A stretch of 7,634 nucleotides of DNA from JAKLDO01 sp035354435 (GCA_035354435.1 DAOQAY010000136.1:1-7634); one strand, 5' to 3'. Positions 1-6,658 are shown, counted from the stretch's first letter. Made by a program: numbers and translations. Notes: generated by a model not told the origin, from the sequence alone.

Positions 1-1698
1 AATAAGCACCTGCGGAGTCTGGGTATCGAGGTATTCAACAAGCTGTTCTGCCTTGTCCAGTACTTCCTCAACATCTTTAATTATAAGAACATTGGTTCTT
101 TCATCGACGCTTACTGTTCCTCTATCTGTAAGAAGTTCCTTAAGCTGTGTTACAAGTTTATTTGCCATTGCATAGTTCACAGGAATAAGCCTTACTTTTA
201 CAGGCTCAAGTTTTTTCTGTGCATTCTTTTTAGCAAGCTCTTCCTCTTTTTCTCTCTGCATTGTTCTGATAGTTGCAACTCTGATGATATTGCCGAATCT
301 CTCTTTTCCAAGTGATTTGCTTTTCAAAATAACATCAAGAGCTTCATCCCATGGAATGTCAACCAGTCTTACAGTTACAGTACCCTTAACATCGTCACCT
401 GCAATTATGTTGAGTTTGCTGATATCTGCCATAAGTCTTAAAATATCGAGGATATCAACTTCCTTGAAGTCCAGGTTTATTTTTTTACCGGTATACTGAA
501 CAACCTCATCGTCCATTCTCAAAGCACCGGCTTTTGCGGCTTCTTCTCCATCCTGACCTACTGCTGATTGAGGAACTCTTACGATCTGAGCTTCACTGTA
601 ACCTGCAACAGCCTGCACTGGCTCATTCTTCTTTGTCTGAAAAACAAATTCTTTACCTCCGGCAGATTCATCAACAGAAATAATAAAATCAGCTGTTTTC
701 ATTCTGGCAAGAACTTTAACATTGCCATTTTCATTGTAAATAGCCAGCTCTGTCACAGGACCATTAAGTGAAGATGCATCAACAACCTGTTCTTTATCTT
801 TTGCAATAAATGCATTTTCAATGGTTATATCAATCTTCTGTCCTTCAACTTTTTTATTTATCTTAAGCGGTTTACTTGATTTGATCTTAAGTATTTCAGG
901 ATCTTCTCCAATAAACGCAAGTCCGGTGACCTCTGCTTTATCAGCCTGCGGAACAGCTTCTTCAGCTTTCTTTTCCATTACTTTTACATCTACTTTTTTC
1001 ACATCAGTTTTGGCAGTTTTTATTTCTCCGGCAGCAGTAAAAGATGCAAATTCATTTCTTCCTTCAACACTGAAAAAATATCCTGAATTTCTTACAATAG
1101 TAAAATACTGCGGAATGTCTTTTTCAATTACAACTCTGAAACCTGATGGATGGTTTGCACTCCTTACACCGGGAGCACTTTTTATCGAACCTTTGATTCC
1201 GATAAAATCGAACACCAGTCTATCCGGACCCTTAAGAGAAAAAAACCTTATACTTTCAGGCTGTTTAGTGAAAGAAAACTTTATTGAACCCGGATTCTTT
1301 TCCATAGTGACAGTTCCTTCTTTCAGAGTTTTCTGATCACCGAGGCTTACCAGCTTTTCAAGTTCACCAAGTTTCACAGTTCCAGAACCGGCTTCGTCAA
1401 TTTCAACAACCGAACTCAGACCGTTGAGGGGTAAATTCAATAATGTTGCAGAATCTCCTTTAACAGAGCCTTTTTGAGCTTTAACATCTGCAAAATCACT
1501 GTGAGCGTCACCCAGACCGATGATTTCGAGAGAACTTTCACCCATTTTAAAAAATGTTTTGGCAAAAGATTCTGAAACTACGCTGCGATTACCGTCAATT
1601 TCAAGAGACAAAGAACCGTTCTTACTTCCGGCAAAAACCGAAATCGTTATCGCTGAAAAAACCAGCAGAAGAACGAAAGATAACCTGAGACTCTTCAT
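1..1698 (-). CDS. pilQ: Type IV pilus secretin PilQ, N-terminal 566 residues (3' end beyond window)
   Basis: PilQ forms the outer-membrane pore through which the type IV pilus passes. The frame is open from the ATG at 1698 to the window edge (566 codons, no stop), so the gene is partial. A Sec signal peptide is visible: MKSLR, then a hydrophobic run ending SVFA, with likely cleavage after Ala23. Residues about 127-215 look like an AMIN domain (RLVFDF, then FRVVIE about 187-192), a peptidoglycan-binding fold; residues about 256-345 look like a second AMIN-like domain after a Lys/Ala/Glu-rich linker (217-255). The secretin N0/STN domain starts near residue 407 (INLDFKEVDILDILRLMA, then DIPWDEALDVIL at 447), and the N1 domain spans about 498-566 (VDERTNVLIIKD). 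The pore-forming C-terminal secretin domain is missing; the last residues seen (TPQVLI) are where it normally begins. GGAG lies 6 bases before the ATG. It is the last gene seen in the pilM-Q operon, 22 bases after pilP. Confidence 0.95.
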   Translation of the reverse strand, partial: MKSLRLSFVLLLVFSAITISVFAGSKNGSLSLEIDGNRSVVSESFAKTFFKMGESSLEIIGLGDAHSDFADVKAQKGSVKGDSATLLNLPLNGLSSVVEIDEAGSGTVKLGELEKLVSLGDQKTLKEGTVTMEKNPGSIKFSFTKQPESIRFFSLKGPDRLVFDFIGIKGSIKSAPGVRSANHPSGFRVVIEKDIPQYFTIVRNSGYFFSVEGRNEFASFTAAGEIKTAKTDVKKVDVKVMEKKAEEAVPQADKAEVTGLAFIGEDPEILKIKSSKPLKINKKVEGQKIDITIENAFIAKDKEQVVDASSLNGPVTELAIYNENGNVKVLARMKTADFIISVDESAGGKEFVFQTKKNEPVQAVAGYSEAQIVRVPQSAVGQDGEEAAKAGALRMDDEVVQYTGKKINLDFKEVDILDILRLMADISKLNIIAGDDVKGTVTVRLVDIPWDEALDVILKSKSLGKERFGNIIRVATIRTMQREKEEELAKKNAQKKLEPVKVRLIPVNYAMANKLVTQLKELLTDRGTVSVDERTNVLIIKDVEEVLDKAEQLVEYLDTQTPQVLI

Positions 1699-1720
1699 TT
1701 CAAGCTCCGTCCTATATTAG

Positions 1721-2374
1721 TTATTCAAATTTGTCACTATTCTCAACAGGGGCTTTCCCTGCATCATCAACCTTTTCTTTTTCAACTTTTCCATCATCAA
1801 CTGTCTGGTCATCAACCGGTGCGCCGGATTCCTGCAAAACAGTCTTTATTGGAAGTTCGAGATAAAGTTTATTAAGGATCTTTCTTCCGAGAGGATCTTT
1901 ATAAGTTTCTATTATCTCTATTTTGTCAGGAAGGATTCTGCTTATTTTACCCCAGTTCTTACCTATAAAACTTCCGGTTTTAACAATATAACTCTTTCCG
2001 TCCGGAGCAACAATAACAACTCTGGGTTCTGTAACACCCCATATAATAGCAGTAAGTCTGAGATCAGTTACATCAAACTTCTGTAATTCACTTACAATTT
2101 CCTTATCTTTATTAAGACTTGCAACATCTCCGAAATAGCTTCTGAAAGGATCTTTCTTTCCGACAGCTGAATAGCGATAATTTGACTTTCTTTGCGCAAG
2201 ATCTGCAAGCTCAATATCTTTTCTTGTCTTCGCATCACTTGCCTTGGTTTTGCTTACTCTATCATACTCCGCCTTATAATCAAAAGGTTCTATCTGATAT
2301 TCATTCGAACAACTCAACATAAAAGATGCCATCAGAATAATAGCTGCAATCGCTTTAAAATTATTATTTAGCAT
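1721..2374 (-). CDS. pilP: Type IV pilus inner-membrane lipoprotein PilP
   Basis: PilP links the inner-membrane PilN/PilO pair to the N0 domain of PilQ in the periplasm. The 217-residue product has a lipoprotein signal peptide with hydrophobic core IAAIILMASFML and a probable lipid-modified cysteine at residue 22 (MLSC, a relaxed lipobox). The PilP beta-sandwich follows: the family's DPFR motif at 75-78, LQKFDVTDLRLTAIIWG at 97-113, and the PDGKSYIV...GKNWGKI stretch typical of the domain. After about residue 180 there is an acidic, low-complexity tail with three VDD units that is not part of the core fold. The frame can be opened at a GTG at 2380, but a strong GGGAGG ribosome site lies 5 bases before the ATG at 2374 and would overlap the GTG itself, so I use the ATG. 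It overlaps the pilO stop by 11 bases, suggesting translational coupling. Confidence 0.93.
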   Translation of the reverse strand: MLNNNFKAIAAIILMASFMLSCSNEYQIEPFDYKAEYDRVSKTKASDAKTRKDIELADLAQRKSNYRYSAVGKKDPFRSYFGDVASLNKDKEIVSELQKFDVTDLRLTAIIWGVTEPRVVIVAPDGKSYIVKTGSFIGKNWGKISRILPDKIEIIETYKDPLGRKILNKLYLELPIKTVLQESGAPVDDQTVDDGKVEKEKVDDAGKAPVENSDKFE

Positions 2375-3023
2375 TTGCACCTCCCAACTCAGATGCCGTC
2401 AGAAAACGGTATGTGGTTGCTTTAAAGGATATATCCAGACTTGTTTTATTCGGCTGGAAACCGCTGAAAGCACTTACAACACTGCCTTTTGCCCTTTTCT
2501 GCTGCTCTTCATTGTTTTTCTGGGCATCAGCTTTGATTGAAAGATCGCTGACATTTACAATTCTTGCAAGCTTGTTTACGCTGTCGAAAAAGCCGAGAAC
2601 CTCATGAAAACTGCCCTTAACCTTTATTGAAACAGGAACTTCTGCATAAAATTCCAGCTTCCTTTCAGCAAGCGGTTCAAAATAATATACTTCAAGACCG
2701 TATTTTTCAGCTTCATCTGAAAGCTTTTTCAGAAGAGAAGGAATCTCCTTTTTATCCGGCAGCATGCTGATGGCAACCTTAAGATCTCTATCAAGACCTT
2801 CAACCTCCTCCATAAACTGACCCCTGTCACGCACAAGAACAACCATCTTGGAAAACTCGGCTTTTTTTGAAGTAAATTCAGTGAAAAGAGACTCCATTGT
2901 ATCCATATGCGGCATATAAACAGTAATATAGTAGGCAATCACTATTACAAGAAGGACTGCCATTAATCCTCCATACTTGTAAGCTGATTTAAGCTTGCCG
3001 ATATTAATCAACAGGACTTTCAT
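2364..3023 (-). CDS. pilO: Type IV pilus inner-membrane alignment protein PilO
   Basis: PilO is a bitopic inner-membrane protein that pairs with PilN and contacts PilP, transmitting between the cytoplasmic PilM ring and the outer-membrane secretin. The 219-residue product has a short cytoplasmic N-terminus, one transmembrane helix at about 17-37 (LMAVLLVIVIAYYITVY), a periplasmic coiled coil at about 40-85 and a ferredoxin-like domain. Family hallmarks are LPDKKEIPSLLKKLSDEAEKYGL at about 88-110 (shown here only as the start LPDKKEIPSLL and the end EKYGL), the EVPVSIKVKGSFHEVLGFFD region at 128-147 and ARIVNVSDLSI at 153-163. A charged loop (about 166-180, QKNNEEQQKRAKG) lies before the last strands. 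AAGGGAG sits 7 bases before the ATG. The gene begins 12 bases after pilN and ends inside the start of pilP. Confidence 0.94.
   Translation of the reverse strand: MKVLLINIGKLKSAYKYGGLMAVLLVIVIAYYITVYMPHMDTMESLFTEFTSKKAEFSKMVVLVRDRGQFMEEVEGLDRDLKVAISMLPDKKEIPSLLKKLSDEAEKYGLEVYYFEPLAERKLEFYAEVPVSIKVKGSFHEVLGFFDSVNKLARIVNVSDLSIKADAQKNNEEQQKRAKGSVVSAFSGFQPNKTSLDISFKATTYRFLTASELGGANAK
2378..2385 (-). promoter_or_regulatory. pilP ribosome binding site (decides start)
   Basis: On the minus strand the string reads GGGAGGTG, then CAA and ATG. GGGAGG (2380-2385) is 5 bases from the ATG at 2374. An in-frame GTG at 2378-2380 begins inside this site and has no ribosome site of its own at normal spacing, which rules it unlikely as the start. 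Confidence 0.8.
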
Positions 3024-3035
3024 ATTAAAACTCCC

Positions 3036-3656
3036 TTACTGTTGTTGTTTGTTCTCACCACCGGTCGCAGCTGGTGCAGCGGTGGCAGGTGCCGGCTGTT
3101 CCTGTCTTCCGGCAAGGTAAACTACCGTGTTCAAACCGAAAGAAAGCATCGGAACACCGTCAACTATTTTGTCTTTTGTGACTTTTTTCAAATTAACTCC
3201 TGAAAAAAAGAGTGAATTTTCAAGTTGTTTCATGAAATTTGCAACTTCCTGATTTTCGAGTGTTTTACCATTCATATCAATCATATCGCCTTTCAATGAA
3301 AGATCTTCTATCCATATTTTATTTGAAGGAAGTTTAAGTGAAAGTTCATCAAGAACTCTTACGGGACCGATATTCTGTTCCTGAAGACGGATTATCATAT
3401 CCATCTTTTCCTGAAGCTTGGCTTTCTTTTCTTTTAAGTTCTGAATCTCGCCCATAATGGATTTCAAATTGGCAATTTCCTTATCAGCTTCTTCTATTCT
3501 CATTCTGCTTTCATTTTCTCTTTCTGCAAGAACAGAGCTGTTTAGAACAATGAGAACGATGACAACTGCAAGCGAACTGAGCGCAATAATAATATACCCT
3601 TTCGCTTCATTTATAAGCTTGTCATCTTTTACGGGTAGTAAATTAATCTTTATCAT
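3036..3656 (-). CDS. pilN: Type IV pilus inner-membrane assembly protein PilN
   Basis: PilN pairs with PilO in the inner membrane and recruits PilM through its cytoplasmic N-terminus. The 206-residue product begins MIKINLLP, the conserved PilM-docking motif of this family (INLLP fits a groove in PilM). A single transmembrane helix runs about 20-43 (YIIIALSSLAVVIVLIVL), followed by a long charged coiled coil at about 44-95 and a periplasmic alpha/beta domain at about 97-182 (GPVRVLDELSLKLPSNKIWI, then MNGKTLENQEVANFMKQLE). The C-terminus is a Pro/Ala tail ending ENKQQQ, probably unstructured. Its ATG overlaps the pilM stop as ATGA, with GGAGGA 10 bases upstream inside pilM, so translation is probably coupled. 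Confidence 0.95.
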   Translation of the reverse strand: MIKINLLPVKDDKLINEAKGYIIIALSSLAVVIVLIVLNSSVLAERENESRMRIEEADKEIANLKSIMGEIQNLKEKKAKLQEKMDMIIRLQEQNIGPVRVLDELSLKLPSNKIWIEDLSLKGDMIDMNGKTLENQEVANFMKQLENSLFFSGVNLKKVTKDKIVDGVPMLSFGLNTVVYLAGRQEQPAPATAAPAATGGENKQQQ

Positions 3657-4708
3657 GCTTCGTCTATCCTCCGCAGTGCCAGTCCTAAACTAACAGAAGC
3701 AATATGACTGAAATCTTCCACTTCTTCTCTTGACAGAACCTGCCCAGAAACAATTATCTCCTTAAAAGGATTAAGTTTTTCCACAGGAATTTCTAGACTT
3801 GAGCTGAGAGTCTGTGTAAATGTATGACTTCTTGTTGTTCCGCCTGTTATAAAAACTTTTTTAACACCGTCTTCAGGATTTGTATTTGTGTAATAGTCAA
3901 AAACTCTTGATACATCAGCAACCATATTTTTTGCAACATCAGCAACTACTTCTTCGACCTGATTGGGCAGGATAGAATCTCCAGTGTTATGAGATCCCGA
4001 CTTCAAACTTTCAGCCTGCTGGAAACTGACTTTAAGTCTTCTTGTTATCTCTTCAGTAATATAATTACCACCAGTAAGAACATCTCTGAAAAAACGGACA
4101 TTCCCGTTAGAAATTATAACGACATTTATTTTTGATGCTCCTATATTAAGTATGGCGATTGTATTGTCTTTTTCTTCGGGATAGTTAACTTCAAAAATAT
4201 TTGCCAGAGCAGTGGAATCAATCTCAACTGACATCGGTTTAACACCCGCATCTGAGACAACCTGAATGAAATCGCCGACAAGATCCTTCCTGGCAGCAAT
4301 AAGAATAACCCTGTCTCTACCGTCTTCAACAATGTCTGTCTTAAGTCCGTCGAAATAAATCTCTTTTATATCATGAGGAATATGAGTTTCAGCTTCGACC
4401 TTAAGTGCATTATAAAATTCTTCGGCACCGACTTTAGGAACATTTATTGTTCTATTGATTATACCGTGACCTGCAATACAGATAGAACAGTATTTTTCCT
4501 TAAGCCGCTCTCTTGCAAGAAGTGTCTTTATCGCATCGTTCATTTCGTAAGTATTCATTATACTTCCATCAACGACCGTGTTCAAAGGAATAGGAATGAA
4601 TCCGAACTTCTTGAGATAGTACTTGCCGCGCTTTTTCTGGATTCTCGCTGCTTTGATCAGATATGATCCGAGGTCAAGACCTAAAAGCTGTTTGTTGCTA
4701 AAAAACAT
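3653..4708 (-). CDS. pilM: Type IV pilus actin-like cytoplasmic protein PilM
   Basis: PilM is the FtsA-like, actin-fold cytoplasmic protein that binds ATP and the PilN N-terminus and anchors the pilus alignment complex on the inner face of the membrane. The 351-residue length is normal for the family. The nucleotide-binding signatures are visible in order: phosphate-1 LLGLDLGSYLIKAARI (8-23), phosphate-2 AILNIGASKINVVII (185-199) and the adenosine motif VFITGGTT (285-292). The segment INRTINVPKV (84-93) followed by EAETHIPHD (105-113) is typical of PilM. A perfect AGGAGG lies 6 bases before the ATG. The gene starts 15 bases after the small regulator's stop, with its ribosome site in that gap, and ends in a 4-base overlap with pilN. 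Confidence 0.97.
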   Translation of the reverse strand: MFFSNKQLLGLDLGSYLIKAARIQKKRGKYYLKKFGFIPIPLNTVVDGSIMNTYEMNDAIKTLLARERLKEKYCSICIAGHGIINRTINVPKVGAEEFYNALKVEAETHIPHDIKEIYFDGLKTDIVEDGRDRVILIAARKDLVGDFIQVVSDAGVKPMSVEIDSTALANIFEVNYPEEKDNTIAILNIGASKINVVIISNGNVRFFRDVLTGGNYITEEITRRLKVSFQQAESLKSGSHNTGDSILPNQVEEVVADVAKNMVADVSRVFDYYTNTNPEDGVKKVFITGGTTRSHTFTQTLSSSLEIPVEKLNPFKEIIVSGQVLSREEVEDFSHIASVSLGLALRRIDEA

Positions 4709-4723
4709 CGTTCGCCTCCTGGT

Positions 4724-4930
4724 TCATTCTTCGTCGTCAACAAAGACTTTATTTTTCTCTTCAAGCGAAAGTCCCAAAGCAAGAAGAATCTTCCTTTTGG
4801 TCTCCATCCTGCTCTCACCATTTTTCTCGATCCTGTCAATGGTCAGAACAGAAACCCCGGCTTTTCTGGCAAGTTCAGACTTGCTCATAAGAAGTTTCTC
4901 TCTCATTTTTTTTAGATTGTTTACCGGCAT
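4724..4930 (-). CDS. Small XRE/Cro-type helix-turn-helix regulator at head of pil operon
   Basis: A 68-residue single-domain DNA-binding protein. Helices 2 and 3 of the HTH lie at about 16-37 (SKSELARKAGVSVLTIDRIE), followed by TKRKILLALGLSLEEKNKVF, the usual end of an XRE domain; the last residues VDDEE are acidic. There is no sensor, dimerisation or enzyme domain. Three consecutive ATG codons occur (4936, 4933, 4930); GGGAG abuts the first, so only the third has normal spacing (6 bases) and I use it, though 4936 would give 70 residues. It lies 15 bases before pilM on the same strand and is probably the first gene of the operon, so a role as operon regulator, perhaps acting on its own promoter, is likely but inferred. 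Target and signal are unknown. Confidence 0.87.
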   Translation of the reverse strand: MPVNNLKKMREKLLMSKSELARKAGVSVLTIDRIEKNGESRMETKRKILLALGLSLEEKNKVFVDDEE

Positions 4931-4975
4931 CATCATCTCCCGAAAAAACTAAAAAAACATCAGCGTTCAACCTCG

Positions 4976-5003
4976 ACAATATCAAAAAATCATCTGAAAT
5001 CAA
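4976..5003 (-). promoter_or_regulatory. Candidate promoter for the regulator-pilMNOPQ operon
   Basis: On the minus strand TTGATT (4998-5003) and TATTGT (4976-4981) are 16 bases apart, each matching 4 of 6 positions of the housekeeping sigma consensus. Transcription would begin near 4968, leaving a leader of about 38 bases to the ATG at 4930. The match is weak and in AT-rich DNA; read-through from murA is an alternative source of transcription because no intrinsic terminator is visible after murA. Confidence 0.35.
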
Positions 5004-5006
5004 GTT

Positions 5007-5020
5007 TTTTTTGCAAAAAA
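5007..5020. repeat. Perfect 14-bp palindrome TTTTTTGCAAAAAA upstream of the pil operon
   Basis: A perfect inverted repeat with no loop, centred on GC at 5013-5014, directly upstream of the candidate -35 box of the pil operon. Its placement and symmetry suit a dimeric regulator, and the neighbouring XRE gene is a possible reader. Part of the symmetry comes from T and A runs, so chance is a serious alternative. Confidence 0.4.
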
Positions 5021-5043
5021 GATATATCATTGTCATATAACTA

Positions 5044-5057
5044 TGCAAAATTTTGCA
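5044..5057. repeat. Perfect 14-bp palindrome TGCAAAATTTTGCA between murA and the pil operon
   Basis: A perfect inverted repeat centred between 5050 and 5051, 16 bases past the murA stop and 37 bp centre-to-centre from the palindrome at 5007-5020. Both share the TTTTGCA half-site, which suggests a repeated operator. It has no loop and no T run after it, so it does not look like a terminator. Function is inferred only. Confidence 0.45.
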
Positions 5058-5072
5058 CTAACTTCGCTACTT

Positions 5073-6356
5073 TTAGTCCTCATTTCTATCAATTGTTACA
5101 CCAATCTGTCTTAACTTATACTCTATTGCTTCATAACCTCTATCTATCTGCCTGATATTGTATATCCTACTTTTCCCTCTTGCGCTTATCGCTGCCATAA
5201 GAAGAGCCATTCCGGCTCTGATATCCGGAGAATCAAGCTTCGATCCGCGAAGTTCTGAAGGACCGGAAACAACAACACGGTGAGGGTCGCACAGGATTAT
5301 TTGAGCTCCCATGCCGATAAGTCGGTCAACGAAAAAAAGTCTGCTTTCGAACATTTTCTCAAAAAACAGTACTGTTCCTTTTGACTTTGTCGAAGCAACA
5401 ATGGCTATAGACATAAGATCTGACGGAAATGAAGGCCATGGTCCGTCATCTATTTTAGGGATTGCATTATTTATTTCTTTAGTTATCAAAAGTTCTTCAT
5501 GATGAGGAACAAAAAGGTCGGGTCCTTTCATCTGAGTCGAAATACCTATTTTTTTAAATGTGTTAAGAACAGATCTGAGATCACAATCACCGACATCTTT
5601 TATAAGAAGTTCACCACCTGTCATTGCGGCAAGTGCAATAAAACTGCCGGCTTCTATATAATCGGCACCTATTCGATGACTGCAACCGCCTAAAGAGCTC
5701 ACTCCTTCAATATGAATTATGTTTGTGCCTATCCCTTTAATTCTGGCACCCATTTTGTTAAGGAAATTGCAAAGACCCTGCACATGAGGTTCGGTAGCGG
5801 CATTCCTTATTACTGATATTCCTTCCGCAAAAACAGCCGCCATTACAATATTTTCAGTAGCAGTAACGCTTGCTTCATCAAGGAAAACATCTGCGCCTCT
5901 AAGCTGCTTTGAAATGATAACATATCCTTCATTGTCAAAACTGCATTCGGCACCGAGCTGTTCAAGTCCGATAAAATGGGTATCCAGCCTTCTTCTTCCG
6001 ATCACATCGCCGCCGGGAGGAGGAAGTATAACTGAACCTGTTCTTGCTAATAGCGGACCGGCAAAAAGTATTGATGTTCTGACCATTCCGCACATTTCAC
6101 GGTTGAGCGGCTTTTCAATAAGATTCGAAGCATCTATCTCAAATTCATTTTTAGTTATTTTTGTGACTGATGCACCCATATCGGCGGCAATTTCGAGCAT
6201 AACTCTCACATCAAGTATGTCAGGAACATTGCTGATTCTAACTTTGCCGGTTGAAAGCAGGGCTGCTGCGATTACAGGAAGAGCTTCATTTTTGTTTCCG
6301 GAAAGTGTCACCTCTCCTTTAATTATATCTCCGCCTTTTATATCGAAATATTCCAT
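5073..6356 (-). CDS. murA: UDP-N-acetylglucosamine 1-carboxyvinyltransferase (MurA), Asp-type active site
   Basis: MurA transfers enolpyruvate from phosphoenolpyruvate to UDP-GlcNAc, the first committed step of peptidoglycan synthesis, in the cytoplasm. The 427-residue length and inverted alpha/beta-barrel pattern are normal. Residues known from the E. coli enzyme are present: Lys22 and Asn23 (SGNKNEALP), Arg122 (equivalent to Arg120), Asp313 (FPSD, equivalent to Asp305), Arg380 (equivalent to Arg371) and Arg406 (DRGYEAIEYKL, equivalent to Arg397). The active-site loop reads PPPGGDVIGRRR, so Asp117 stands where E. coli has the catalytic Cys115 that fosfomycin alkylates. AAGGGG is 5 bases before the ATG. 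The gene points toward the pil operon but is separated from it by more than 130 bases, so it is probably its own transcription unit with possible read-through. Confidence 0.98.
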   Translation of the reverse strand: MEYFDIKGGDIIKGEVTLSGNKNEALPVIAAALLSTGKVRISNVPDILDVRVMLEIAADMGASVTKITKNEFEIDASNLIEKPLNREMCGMVRTSILFAGPLLARTGSVILPPPGGDVIGRRRLDTHFIGLEQLGAECSFDNEGYVIISKQLRGADVFLDEASVTATENIVMAAVFAEGISVIRNAATEPHVQGLCNFLNKMGARIKGIGTNIIHIEGVSSLGGCSHRIGADYIEAGSFIALAAMTGGELLIKDVGDCDLRSVLNTFKKIGISTQMKGPDLFVPHHEELLITKEINNAIPKIDDGPWPSFPSDLMSIAIVASTKSKGTVLFFEKMFESRLFFVDRLIGMGAQIILCDPHRVVVSGPSELRGSKLDSPDIRAGMALLMAAISARGKSRIYNIRQIDRGYEAIEYKLRQIGVTIDRNED

Positions 6357-6386
6357 CTTATCCCCTTATTCAGTATTTGCGGCGCA

Positions 6387-6414
6387 AAAATACACAGGCG
6401 GTAACTTACTTCAA
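6387..6414 (-). promoter_or_regulatory. Candidate murA promoter
   Basis: On the minus strand TTGAAG (6409-6414) and TATTTT (6387-6392) are 16 bases apart, 4 of 6 matches each. The same bases also read TTTG-N19-TATTTTTG, a full match to the Bacteroidetes-type consensus (TTTG, about 19 bases, TAnnTTTG). Transcription would start near 6380, some 25 bases before the ATG. The choice between the two promoter types cannot be made from one site. Confidence 0.45.
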
Positions 6415-6445
6415 AATGCATTTTTTTTCAATTTTTTTAATTAAA

Positions 6446-6467
6446 AATTTGCAATTTAACAATTTGC
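6446..6467. repeat. Two direct AATTTGC copies in the tRNA promoter
   Basis: AATTTGC occurs at 6446-6452 and 6461-6467, 15 bases from start to start. The first overlaps the tRNA -35 box and the second lies in its spacer. They may be chance in AT-rich DNA. Confidence 0.3.
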
Positions 6468-6476
6468 GAATATAAA
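6449..6476 (+). promoter_or_regulatory. Promoter of the tRNA gene
   Basis: TTGCAA (6449-6454) and TATAAA (6471-6476) are 16 bases apart, matching 4 of 6 and 5 of 6 consensus positions. The predicted start near 6483 is about 7 bases before the mature tRNA 5' end. The run of A and T just upstream (about 6421-6448) could act as an UP element. The region is back to back with the murA promoter. Confidence 0.65.
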
Positions 6477-6489
6477 GATTTCGTCTAAC

Positions 6490-6565
6490 GGGCCTATAGC
6501 TCAGTTGGTAGAGCCTCCGGCTCATAACCGGATGGTCAGAGGTTCGACTCCTCTTGGGCCCACCA
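6490..6565 (+). tRNA. tRNA with CAU anticodon, probably tRNA-Ile2 (lysidine type), otherwise elongator tRNA-Met
   Basis: A complete 76-base cloverleaf with encoded CCA. The acceptor GGGCCTA (6490-6496) pairs with TGGGCCC (6555-6561); the D stem is GCTC/GAGC with loop AGTTGGTA; the anticodon stem TCCGG/CCGGA encloses loop CTCATAA, giving anticodon CAU at 6523-6525; the T arm is AGAGG, TTCGACT, CCTCT; the discriminator is A73. It is not an initiator: position 1-72 is a G-C pair and the anticodon stem lacks the three initiator G-C pairs. Pairs C4-G69 and C5-G68 are determinants that lysidine synthetase TilS uses in E. coli to tell tRNA-Ile2 from tRNA-Met, so AUA-reading isoleucine identity is favoured. 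It has its own promoter and terminator. Confidence 0.95.
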
Positions 6566-6622
6566 CCTTTTACCGTGGAGGGTAGACTTGCTGTTTATTT
6601 ACAACATTTCTAAAAATAAATC

Positions 6623-6658
6623 AAAAAGCACTTGTGTTAAAACAAGTGCTTTTTTTTT
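6623..6658 (+). terminator. Intrinsic terminator after the tRNA
   Basis: AGCACTTGT (6627-6635) pairs perfectly with ACAAGTGCT (6642-6650) around the 6-base loop GTTAAA. The preceding A run (6623-6626) extends the stem against the following T tract of nine bases (6650-6658). It ends the tRNA transcript 58 bases after the CCA. The A run before the stem means it could also work in the minus direction, though no gene approaches from the right. Confidence 0.9.

Noticed and set aside
821..1336. 171-codon plus-strand open frame
   Set aside because: It lies antisense inside pilQ, which has clear domain matches, and its product is low-complexity with no family features or ribosome site.
5044..5057. 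Palindrome as a murA terminator
   Set aside because: It has no loop, weak AT pairing and no T tract following on the murA strand.
5042..5068. Possible sigma-54 promoter (GTGC-N-TTTGCA) before the pil operon
   Set aside because: The TTTGCA half fits the -12 element, but the conserved GG of the -24 element reads GT at the required spacing, so the essential doublet is missing.
5914..6444. 176-codon plus-strand open frame
   Set aside because: It is antisense to murA and extends past it into AT-rich DNA; the product resembles nothing, while murA is unmistakable.
6490..6565. Initiator tRNA-Met
   Set aside because: It has a G1-C72 pair and no run of three G-C pairs at the base of the anticodon stem, both against initiator identity.
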